Assembly: GCF_040703035.1 (NCBI RefSeq)
Contig: NZ_CP159996.1
Location: 2,638,001 to 2,702,000 of the forward strand
Source: Terribacillus aidingensis
Lineage (GTDB): Bacteria; Bacillota; Bacilli; Bacillales; Amphibacillaceae
Direction: 5' to 3'
DNA length: 64,000 bases
A model generated the notes under the pieces. The model searched no databases. It saw only the letters and a list, made by a program, of their open reading frames with translations, and was not told where the DNA came from. Made by a program: the position numbers and the translations under genes. This document shows, piece after piece, positions 10,169 to 17,568 of the stretch; within the stretch, counting starts at the first letter, position 1; each line of letters opens with the position of its first letter.

Positions 10169-11158
10169 ATGCCGAACGAATGGTCCACCGTCACACGATT
10201 GCTTCAACAGACTTTTTCTATACCTGTTACCTATCAGTCAGAAGCTGCACCCTCTAGCTCTCCATATGTACAGGAAGAAGCTTCCGGCTTTTCTTTTTAC
10301 ATACCATTTGAAAATAACGGCGGGATGCTGCAGCTTGGTCCTGCACCAGAAACTAGCCTGTCAAAGGAGAAGCTAATTGATATCGGCTCACTCGCTTATT
10401 ACATGCTCTACCAGCGCGAACTGGATGCGGCCGCATTGCAAAAGCCCTCCTTTGAACTGCCGATGATTCAGTCTGCCGAAAACAGACAGAATACCAATTT
10501 GCACCATCACCCTTATTTAGAGGAAAAGCTTTTCGACTGTATCCGTGCCGGCAAGCCAGATCTCGTCAAGGAACAGCTGCAGAGTTTTCCTGACGAGCTC
10601 AGCGGGACATTAGCGAAACAGAATGCAGTTCGAAACCGGAAGAACCTTGCTATAACGGCAATCACATTAGCCACGCGCGCTGCCATTAACGGCGGACTGG
10701 CTCCTGAGCTTGCCTTTACGATGAGTGATTTGTATATCCAGCAGATTGAGGAAAAGAAGGATTTGCCTGCACTTGTGCGTCTCCAAACTGAAGCACTGTG
10801 CACATTTGCTGAAAAAGTAGGCGAAATAAAGGCGGGAACATATTCGCGTAAGATCGCCCATTGCGTCCATTATATCTACCAGCATCTTTACGAGGTTCTC
10901 ACGCTGAAGCAGCTCGCTGACATGCTAAAGATGAATCCGACATATTTATCCGCTCGATTCAAACAGGAAGTCGGCATGCCCATACGGACCTACATCCAGC
11001 ACCTTCGAATCGAGGAAGCCAAGCTCTTGCTGCGGCTGACGGATCATTCTCTGCTGCATATTTGTGCTTTGCTTCAGTACCATGACCAAAGCTATTTCAC
11101 GAAAGTATTCAAAAAACATACAGGCCTTACACCCCGGAAATTCCGGGAGCAGGCATAG
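10169..11158 (+). CDS. AraC family transcriptional regulator
   Basis: About 329 aa. The C-terminal ~100 residues form the double HTH: LYEVLTLKQLADMLKMNPTY, then LLHICALLQYHDQSYFTKVF and the signature FKKHTGLTPRKFRE. The N-terminal part is a poorly conserved helical/ligand region. The start is the ATG with GGGGG 7 bp upstream; an ATG-like reading from 10130 lacks one. It is divergent from the ROK-GH1 operon across ~130 bp, so it is the most likely local regulator of beta-glucoside use. Confidence 0.9.
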   Translation: MPNEWSTVTRLLQQTFSIPVTYQSEAAPSSSPYVQEEASGFSFYIPFENNGGMLQLGPAPETSLSKEKLIDIGSLAYYMLYQRELDAAALQKPSFELPMIQSAENRQNTNLHHHPYLEEKLFDCIRAGKPDLVKEQLQSFPDELSGTLAKQNAVRNRKNLAITAITLATRAAINGGLAPELAFTMSDLYIQQIEEKKDLPALVRLQTEALCTFAEKVGEIKAGTYSRKIAHCVHYIYQHLYEVLTLKQLADMLKMNPTYLSARFKQEVGMPIRTYIQHLRIEEAKLLLRLTDHSLLHICALLQYHDQSYFTKVFKKHTGLTPRKFREQA

Positions 11159-11160
11159 AA

Positions 11161-11188
11161 AAAGCCGACAGCAGAAGCTGTCGGCTTT
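11161..11188. terminator. Bidirectional terminator
   Basis: A 12-bp perfect stem (AAAGCCGACAGC / GCTGTCGGCTTT) with a 4-nt AGAA loop lies between the convergent AraC and UDP-glucose dehydrogenase genes. A/T runs on both sides let it serve both strands. Confidence 0.88.
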
Positions 11189-11191
11189 AAA

Positions 11192-12535
11192 TTAGTTTGC
11201 TGGCTGATTCGATTTTTTGGCACGGATGACAGAAGGTCGTCCGATAGAATAGTAATCGATATTCGCTGTTTCTACATAGCTGAGGGGGTAGCAGTTACGG
11301 CCATCGATAACGATTGGCTGTTTCATCTGCTGTTCGAACACAGTCAGCGGAAGATCCTTGAACTCATCCCACTCTGTCACGATGATCGCTACGTCAGCAT
11401 CCTGTAGTGCTTCCTCAGTACTTGCAGCATAATGAACAGTCTCTGGAAGCAATCGCTTCGCATTGTCCATAGCGATTGGATCAAATGCGGAGATGTTTGC
11501 ACCAAGATCAGTCAATTTCTGGGCAAGAACAATGCTTGCTGATTCACGCATATCGTCGGTATTCGGCTTGAATGCAAGACCAAGCATGGCAACTTTCTTG
11601 CCTTCCAATCCGCCGCGTACGACCATTTGCGCCATATCAACAGGAATTTGCTGCTGCTTGTTATTTACATTGATAACGGATTCCAGCAAATCGAATGTAT
11701 GATTCACATCTCCAGCAATCTGAACAAGTGCTTTTGTATCTTTCGGGAAGCAAGAGCCGCCATAACCGATTCCAGCATTCAGGAATTTATCACCGATACG
11801 TTTATCCATACCCATTCCTTTTGCAACATCTTCAATGTTGGCACCTAGCTTACCGCAAATCGTACCAATTTCATTGATAAAGCTTATTTTCGCTGCCAGG
11901 AAGGCATTGGACGCATATTTAATCATTTCGGCACTCTCGATATCCGTACGGAATACCGGTACGCCAAATGGTTTATTGATTTCTTCTATTAAAGCTGCTG
12001 CTTCTTCAGACTCAGAACCGATTACGATACGATCACCATTATATGTATCGTGTACAGCAGAGCCTTCGCGAAGGAATTCCGGATTAGATACAACCTCAAT
12101 CTGCACATCACGATCAAGAGCTTCTGTAATCCAATGCTTCACAAGCTTGTTCGTACCGACAGGCACTGTACTCTTTGTTACGACAACTGCTCCTTTGTCT
12201 GTTACATGAGCAGCGATATCCCTTGCTACCTGCTGGACAAAGTCAAGGTTAGCAGAACCGTCCGCTCTCTCTGGGGTACCGACAGCAATATAGATAGCAT
12301 CTGCATCATGGAATGCGATGCTGTGGTCAGTCGTGAAATGAAGATTGCCTCTTTCGATATTTTTGGTCATTAATTCTGCTAGACCTGGCTCATAGATTGG
12401 AGACAAGCCTTGATTCATCTTGGCAACCTTCGTCTCATCGATATCCACACATGTGACATCATGTCCTACATCTGAAAGTGCCACTCCTGTAACTAAGCCT
12501 ACATATCCTGTTCCAACAATTGCAATTTTCTTCAT
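11192..12535 (-). CDS. ugd: UDP-glucose 6-dehydrogenase
   Basis: About 447 aa. It oxidises UDP-glucose twice with NAD to UDP-glucuronate, a precursor for acidic wall and capsular polymers. The Rossmann motif MKKIAIVGTGYVGLVTGVAL opens the protein; the catalytic Cys lies in GIGYGGSCFPKDTKAL (~residue 260); the C-terminal UDP-binding domain has LGLAFKPNTDDMRESAS. The start has GAAGGGATCG upstream; reading from 12568 only adds leader codons. It stands alone here but links to galU and galE in the window. TuaD of Bacillus is the closest named type. Confidence 0.93.
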   Translation of the reverse strand: MKKIAIVGTGYVGLVTGVALSDVGHDVTCVDIDETKVAKMNQGLSPIYEPGLAELMTKNIERGNLHFTTDHSIAFHDADAIYIAVGTPERADGSANLDFVQQVARDIAAHVTDKGAVVVTKSTVPVGTNKLVKHWITEALDRDVQIEVVSNPEFLREGSAVHDTYNGDRIVIGSESEEAAALIEEINKPFGVPVFRTDIESAEMIKYASNAFLAAKISFINEIGTICGKLGANIEDVAKGMGMDKRIGDKFLNAGIGYGGSCFPKDTKALVQIAGDVNHTFDLLESVINVNNKQQQIPVDMAQMVVRGGLEGKKVAMLGLAFKPNTDDMRESASIVLAQKLTDLGANISAFDPIAMDNAKRLLPETVHYAASTEEALQDADVAIIVTEWDEFKDLPLTVFEQQMKQPIVIDGRNCYPLSYVETANIDYYSIGRPSVIRAKKSNQPAN

Positions 12536-12703
12536 TTTTACGATCCCTTCTTGTTTCGAGGTGTACAAACACTTCTACTAAGCTATAACTAAAACGAATT
12601 TTTTCTAAAAGATAATGATACTAGTTTACTATAAATTATCCAATATGCGGTTATTATTTACGATATTTTTTCATGAATTTTACAATTTTAACTGTAATGT
12701 AAA

Positions 12704-12725
12704 GAGGGCATAAAGATGCCCCCTC
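12704..12725. terminator. Terminator after the sigma-like gene
   Basis: GAGGGCAT and ATGCCCCCTC form a stem with a short AAAG loop; a run of seven T follows on the plus side and TCTTTACATT on the minus side. It lies 12 bp from the stop of the sigma-like gene. Confidence 0.6.
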
Positions 12726-12736
12726 GCTTTTTTTCA

Positions 12737-13258
12737 CTATTTTCTGCAATCCTGAATAAATGCAGAATCCCGCAGCTTGCGTTTCACTTCTTTTCCCCAG
12801 TTCTTCACTGCATCCTCCGTAGTCTGCTCGATTGCGGCGATTTCCTTCACAGCATAACCATGGATTATGTACCAGTACACCCATTTCCATTGCTTATCAG
12901 TGAGTGTATGTTTGACACGCTTCCAGAATTCTTGTTGTTCGATTAAGTCGAGTTCTTGCTGGATGAGTTCCTTTGTGTGGGCTTCATTGATGATGAGGTC
13001 GGTTTTTTCTTTTTCGCGGATGATTTTTCTGAGGTGGTCAATTAGGCGAAAGCGGATTGTTCTGTTGGCGTAGGCGTTAAAATCACCTTTTGATTCATCA
13101 TATCCGGTCCAGGCGAGGAACAATGCCATAATTCCTTCTTGCAGAAATTCATCGTGCGGATCTCGAATACGCATTCGGTGGATATGATAATGAATCATAT
13201 TTTTATACTGGTTCAGAATCAAACTAAAATCGTTATTGCGAATGTCCTTCAATGTCAT
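12737..13258 (-). CDS. Small sigma-70 family factor
   Basis: 173 aa. Residues ~20-85 match sigma region 2: DEFLQEGIMALFLAWTGYDE and FNAYANRTIRFRLIDHLRKI. Residues ~115-165 form a region-4 HTH: LTDKQWKWVYWYIIHGYAVKEIA ... TEDAVKNWGKEVKRKLR. No region 1, 3 or anti-sigma gene is adjacent, so it is an alternative or ECF-like sigma of unknown regulon. The first possible start is the ATG at 13258, but AGGGAG is only 3 bp away; the TTG at 13252 has better spacing. A good AAAGGAGG site further upstream faces an ATT codon (see 13255-13296). Confidence 0.75.
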   Translation of the reverse strand: MTLKDIRNNDFSLILNQYKNMIHYHIHRMRIRDPHDEFLQEGIMALFLAWTGYDESKGDFNAYANRTIRFRLIDHLRKIIREKEKTDLIINEAHTKELIQQELDLIEQQEFWKRVKHTLTDKQWKWVYWYIIHGYAVKEIAAIEQTTEDAVKNWGKEVKRKLRDSAFIQDCRK

Positions 13259-13296
13259 CCACTCCCTTTGGTTTTTGGGTAGAACAGCTTACGAAT
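13255..13296 (-). other. Possible ATT-initiated leader peptide overlapping the sigma start
   Basis: AAAGGAGG lies 6 bp before an ATT codon that opens 13 codons (IRKLFYPKTKGSG) and stops at TGA inside the ATGA of the sigma gene. No ATG, GTG or TTG is at the right distance. The spacing is ideal and the overlap suggests coupling, but ATT starts are rare and this may be chance. Confidence 0.25.
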
Positions 13297-13603
13297 ACTT
13301 ATCCTCCTTTATGCAATATTTAGGACTATTTATTCATCCCATGCCATTCTGTCTTATAATCGTATCTTTTGCAAGAAAAGGGTGAATTTACCATCTTCGA
13401 CATCTTAAAGCATAAACAGCTCGTTTTTACAGGAACTTAACTGCAGGATTTGTCGCATTTTCAAGAAGCAAAACGAAAACACGCATTTTCCATTAAGAAA
13501 TGCGTTTTTCAGACAGTGTATTAATAATTTGTAAAATAAAAAGATGGACTACCCTTCCAACGCTCTGAATAGGCTGTACAAGTCAGCCAAAAGGAGGCCA
13601 AGC
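13259..13603. other. Intergenic region with terminator-like hairpin
   Basis: This 345-bp stretch between the divergent sigma and LysE genes has no ordinary gene. On the plus strand a TATAAT at about 13352-13360 is followed ~120 bp later by ACGCATTT / AAATGCGT (13481-13505) and TTTTT. This is compatible with a short untranslated RNA or a leader; the -35 is weak. Nothing else was recognised. Confidence 0.35.
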
Positions 13604-14224
13604 ATGGGTAATATACTCAATTATATATTGTTAGGAGTAAGTCTCTCTGCGCCAGTCGGTCCAGTCAATGCCGCTCAAATGGAAAAAGGAATCCGCGGGG
13701 GATTCCTGCAAAGTCTATCTGTCGGGTTCGGTGCCATGCTGGCAGATATCCTGTATATGCTGCTTGTATATCTTGGGTTTTATCATGTCATCATGATCCC
13801 GGTCGTCCAGTCTTTTCTTTTCTTCTTCGGAAGCTTTGTTTTCCTTTATCTTGGTATCGAGAGCGTTCTGAAAACACGGACCTTGACTCGAGCCAGTATG
13901 ACGACGGTTGCGCCGCTGCAAGGACTTCGATATGGTTTCTTTCTTGCACTCGTAAATCCAATCAGCATTATGTTTTGGGTAGGCGTTTATGGATCCGTTC
14001 TTGCCAAGATAGTCGAACAAGGCGAGTCAAATCATTTATTGCTTTACACAATCAGCATCTTTGTAGGTGTTTTTCTATGGGATAATGTAATCGCCCTTTT
14101 ATCCAGCAGCCTGCGTCGTTTCCTGAATGATCGACTGCTGCGGCTGATTACCTTTGTTTCTGGCATGTCATTGCTTGGTTTTGGTATCTATTTTGGCTAT
14201 TTAGGCATTTTGAGTGTGCTCTGA
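13604..14224 (+). CDS. LysE/RhtB family amino-acid exporter
   Basis: About 206 aa with six predicted membrane segments. The family signature is seen as LLGVSLSAPVGPVNAAQMEKGIRGGF near the N-terminus, and the middle has FFLALVNPISIMFWVGVYG. Such proteins export amino acids or related small molecules by proton exchange. The start ATG has AAAAGGAGG 7 bp upstream; in-frame codons back to 13544 lack a site. Its 3' end overlaps the convergent APC permease by 24 bp. Confidence 0.88.
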   Translation: MGNILNYILLGVSLSAPVGPVNAAQMEKGIRGGFLQSLSVGFGAMLADILYMLLVYLGFYHVIMIPVVQSFLFFFGSFVFLYLGIESVLKTRTLTRASMTTVAPLQGLRYGFFLALVNPISIMFWVGVYGSVLAKIVEQGESNHLLLYTISIFVGVFLWDNVIALLSSSLRRFLNDRLLRLITFVSGMSLLGFGIYFGYLGILSVL

Positions 14225-15547
14225 TTTTTTCCGTTTGACCCAAATACCGATAATAAGAATAAGTACCGCAAAGCCGGCACTTACATATAAGCCTGGACGT
14301 ACTTCCGCTTCGACTGCTGTTCCGCTGATTCCTGCGAGCAGCAGAATACCTCCTATTACCGTCACCAGCTTATTGCCCATCTTGAACTTTTCAATCTTCC
14401 AGGCAGATGCCAGAATAAACATCCAATTGTACAATAGCAGCAATCCTGCCGCCGTGGTGATGTACTCATATATTTTCCCGGGCAATAATAAAGCGGTGAT
14501 GATACTGGCAAGCAGACCTACTGCCGCCAGCAGCATACTAGCCAAAGGAAGATCTTTATATTTCAATTTCTTCGCAAACAGCTGCGGCGCATCTTTGTCT
14601 TTTGCCAAAACGACAAGCAGATTCGTTACCGCAAAAAGTGCTGCACATAAAGTGGAGAACCCAGCAATGATGACAGCAGCATTAAACACATGCGGGAAGA
14701 AATCAAGCGGCGTTTTCGATAGCGCCGTAACAAATGGACTTTCATTCATCTTGAAATCATGCGTCTTGACCATGCTGATTGCCAAAAGCAACGAAACGAC
14801 ATAAAAAATCGCCAGTCCGATCAGCATAATTGTCCCAGCCTTTGCGGCTTCTTCCTTCTTCTTCAACTGCATGGACATCATCCCGATAACCTCAATACCC
14901 CCAAAAGCATAAAAAGCATAAATCAGCGATGCCCATAGCCCTTTGTATCCATCATGAAGGAACGACTCCTCAAAAGGCTTATACGTTGATTCTGTAGAGA
15001 TAACGTTAAATAACACAAGTGCTGCCAATATAATAAACATCGTAATTGCTGCAGTTTTGACGACCGCAAATATATTCTCCATCTTATTGAATCCCTTGGC
15101 ACCCGTTAGGACTACAATAATTGCAAGTACAGCGTAAATGGTGGAAAACACCCATAGAGGTATTTTTTCAAACCAAAACTGGCTCAAAAGCGAAATCGCC
15201 GTCAGCTGACTTCCCATAATCAATATATTCGAGCACCAATAGCTCCACCCGCAGCTAAAAGCCGCCCAACCACCGAAGGCTTTGCCTGCGTAATAACAGA
15301 ATGAGCCTTCCTGCGGGTCATTTGCAGTCATTCTTGCCAATGATAAAAATACAATCAATGTGCCGATTGCGGCAGCTACGAAAGAAATGACAATGGAAGC
15401 ACCAGTCAAATGGATGCCGATGACCGAACCAAGGAAATACCCCGTTCCAATCGTACAGCCAATCCCGACAAGCGACAGCTGCCACCATTTCATATTGCCT
15501 GTATTGGATGTCTTGCCCTGCCCGTTATTACCTGGATGCTTTTTCAA
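14201..15547 (-). CDS. APC superfamily amino-acid permease
   Basis: 448 aa with about 12 hydrophobic segments. The N-terminal MKWWQLSLVGIGCTIGTGYF is the TM1 GxGxGTG-like substrate/sodium-site motif of APC transporters; later ALIYAFYAFGGIEVIGMMS is the TM6 unwound region. Substrate cannot be assigned. Initiation is at TTG with GGAGGG 7 bp upstream. The last 24 bp overlap the convergent exporter gene, so both transcripts would be antisense to each other at their ends. Confidence 0.88.
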   Translation of the reverse strand: MKKHPGNNGQGKTSNTGNMKWWQLSLVGIGCTIGTGYFLGSVIGIHLTGASIVISFVAAAIGTLIVFLSLARMTANDPQEGSFCYYAGKAFGGWAAFSCGWSYWCSNILIMGSQLTAISLLSQFWFEKIPLWVFSTIYAVLAIIVVLTGAKGFNKMENIFAVVKTAAITMFIILAALVLFNVISTESTYKPFEESFLHDGYKGLWASLIYAFYAFGGIEVIGMMSMQLKKKEEAAKAGTIMLIGLAIFYVVSLLLAISMVKTHDFKMNESPFVTALSKTPLDFFPHVFNAAVIIAGFSTLCAALFAVTNLLVVLAKDKDAPQLFAKKLKYKDLPLASMLLAAVGLLASIITALLLPGKIYEYITTAAGLLLLYNWMFILASAWKIEKFKMGNKLVTVIGGILLLAGISGTAVEAEVRPGLYVSAGFAVLILIIGIWVKRKKSEHTQNA

Positions 15548-15649
15548 GTCCGTTCCCTCCTCGTCCTGTTAGTATGAGGAGTAACGATGGAATTATGTAA
15601 GACAAGCATGGTATGATGTTGTTATTGATTATGCAAAAGGAGCAGTATA

Positions 15650-15775
15650 ATGGATTCTAAACCATCTAAAGGTAAAAAGGCTTTCTTCTACACGATGCTC
15701 GTATTACTAGCTGTAATGATGATCTTAACGATTTATATGGTGATTAACGGATATAGCGATTTGCTGGGTTCCTAA
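15650..15775 (+). CDS. Small single-pass membrane protein (41 aa)
   Basis: ATG with AAAGGAG exactly 7 bp upstream opens 41 codons. The product has a basic N-terminus (SKPSKGKKAFF), one hydrophobic segment LVLLAVMMILTIYMVI and a short polar tail. Charge pattern suggests N-terminus inside. It is divergent from the permease, and followed by the terminator at 15814-15847. No family was recognised. Confidence 0.7.
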   Translation: MDSKPSKGKKAFFYTMLVLLAVMMILTIYMVINGYSDLLGS

Positions 15776-15813
15776 GAAGCTGCTGAAGCTCCTTTCTCTT
15801 CCTAGCATAAATA

Positions 15814-15847
15814 AAAAAGCTGATGTTCTATTGAACATCAGCTTTTT
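15814..15847. terminator. Strong bidirectional terminator
   Basis: A 15-bp perfect stem AAAAAGCTGATGTTC / GAACATCAGCTTTTT with a 4-nt loop. It serves the small membrane protein on one side and the DUF6270-like gene on the other. Confidence 0.88.
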
Positions 15848-15849
15848 AT

Positions 15850-17568
15850 TCATACCTGCTGCAGCTCTATCTCCATAACAGACAGGTTTTCATTTGGGTT
15901 ATCTCGGCTCAGCACTCTTTTTACATGACCATCTTGATTGAAAATGGTCACTTTCTTTCTTGTACCATCTTCAAAAAAGTCAACTTCCTGCTGCAGAGAG
16001 GATCCATCCGGATAATAAACAAATCGTTTCACTTGTTTGTTATTCTGGAACTGAACTGCGCGGTGCGGCTTATCCTTTTTGTAAAATATCTTTCGGAAGT
16101 ATGTTCCGTCCGGGTTGTACTCTAGTTTTGTGTACAGACTGCCATCCAGATAAAAATCTGTTTTATTCTCCAAATTCCCGTCTTCATCATATTTATAGGA
16201 AGACGCCATTCTTCCGGCTCGCTTGTAGCCTTTTGCATACAGTACCTCCTGGAGCTTCCCATTTGCAGAAAATACTCTGGCTGTATGCAGGAACCCTTGC
16301 TGGAACTCATGCCTTGCAACTAATGCATTGAAGTTATACAGCAGGATAGAGAAATCATCTTTTCTAAACAAGATCTTAACCCTTTGAAGTTTATTGATAA
16401 CGATCGATACTTCATTGGCTTTTTCGATATAGTTGCTTCCCTCTCGCAATAACCGGTATCCCTGGGTGCTCCAAGCAACCGCTGCTGCAAATTTCCCCGT
16501 TTCATCAGGCGTGTAGATATAATGATGTCCTTCTTTGATAATCACTTTTGCTATGATCTTATTCCTGACATAAAACATGAACCCGCGCTTTGCACCGTTA
16601 GGATAATAAATTTTGCATATTCTCAATCCATTTTTATCATGGAACAGTGCATCGACTGGCTTGTGATCCGGTATTTCTGTTAAAAGCAGTCTTCTGTCCG
16701 TCTCGAATCCTGCGGTAATATCCAGAATGTTTTGCTGAAGCTTGAAAAGGTGAAGATTATCATCAGCAATCAGCTTTTGCTTGTCTTCATCAGCTGGATT
16801 CCCGCTCACAATAGCATCTAATGCAGATAAGAAGTCCTGATAATATTCGTCATTATAATGATAATAACCCCGGCCGTACACATGGTCATGCGTGGAATAG
16901 TAGTCCATATGCTTGAGTTCGATAATAGGGATTTCAGGATAATTTGCTTCAATGTATTCGTATAACGAATGCAAATATAAATTAGTCTCTACTGCTCTTC
17001 TGGCACTGTACTTCCGATGACCTTCATCTGGAAATGTGTAAGCAAGAGGAACAAGCTGCTCCCCGTCCGAAACCTTAAACTGAGCAAAGGCTTTATGCAG
17101 GATGACCTTCTCTAAAGGATAATACTGCTGCAAACCCTCGATAAAGGTATCGATGTATCCGTATAGATCGTCCGCATTACCCGGCTCATTTAGAAAATCC
17201 ACTCCGAAGCTCTCCAGAACCTTCTGGATCTCTGGACGACGTTCCACGTATGTCTCCCCGATTTTAAGTGTTGGCATTCGTTCGTCAATCAAATCGAAAA
17301 TGAAGTAATCTGCGCCGCCAATAATGAACTTCTTCGTGAAGCTGTCATCCACCTGTTTGAGCACAAAGTCGCTGACACTTTCGTTATTGGTAAGCTGCAG
17401 CTTTATTTCTCTGATAATTGAAGCCTCATCACCGAGCGCAGCTGGAGCAGTGGAAATGACTTTTAAAGGCTTTTGAAAGATATACTTATTTACTTTGTAT
17501 GTTTTCTTGTCCTGATAATTGAAGGACTCTCTCGTTACGCAGGATCCTTTTATTTCTATATTCAACAT
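15850..17568 (-). CDS. DUF6270-like (SGNH-type) wall-polymer protein with C-terminal YxxDG repeats
   Basis: About 572 aa. The N-terminus IEIKGSCVTRESFN matches the opening GSCVTR motif of DUF6270 proteins, a SGNH-hydrolase-like family often found beside polymer transferases. HDHVYGRGYYHYND around residue 245 may carry the partner histidines. The C-terminal ~250 residues contain short repeats ending in DG (YLDGSLYTKLEY, NPDGTYFRK, YPDGSS, FEDGTRKK). No signal peptide is visible. The start is the ATG with AGAGGGG 8 bp upstream; it lies 83 bp inside the upstream transferase gene. A role in modifying the polymer made by that enzyme is inference. Confidence 0.6.
   Translation of the reverse strand: MLNIEIKGSCVTRESFNYQDKKTYKVNKYIFQKPLKVISTAPAALGDEASIIREIKLQLTNNESVSDFVLKQVDDSFTKKFIIGGADYFIFDLIDERMPTLKIGETYVERRPEIQKVLESFGVDFLNEPGNADDLYGYIDTFIEGLQQYYPLEKVILHKAFAQFKVSDGEQLVPLAYTFPDEGHRKYSARRAVETNLYLHSLYEYIEANYPEIPIIELKHMDYYSTHDHVYGRGYYHYNDEYYQDFLSALDAIVSGNPADEDKQKLIADDNLHLFKLQQNILDITAGFETDRRLLLTEIPDHKPVDALFHDKNGLRICKIYYPNGAKRGFMFYVRNKIIAKVIIKEGHHYIYTPDETGKFAAAVAWSTQGYRLLREGSNYIEKANEVSIVINKLQRVKILFRKDDFSILLYNFNALVARHEFQQGFLHTARVFSANGKLQEVLYAKGYKRAGRMASSYKYDEDGNLENKTDFYLDGSLYTKLEYNPDGTYFRKIFYKKDKPHRAVQFQNNKQVKRFVYYPDGSSLQQEVDFFEDGTRKKVTIFNQDGHVKRVLSRDNPNENLSVMEIELQQV

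Noticed and set aside
12640..12735. Pho or WalR boxes upstream of ugd
   Set aside because: TTTACA, TTACAG and TTCATG occur but not at 11-bp spacing, and the WalR pair is imperfect.
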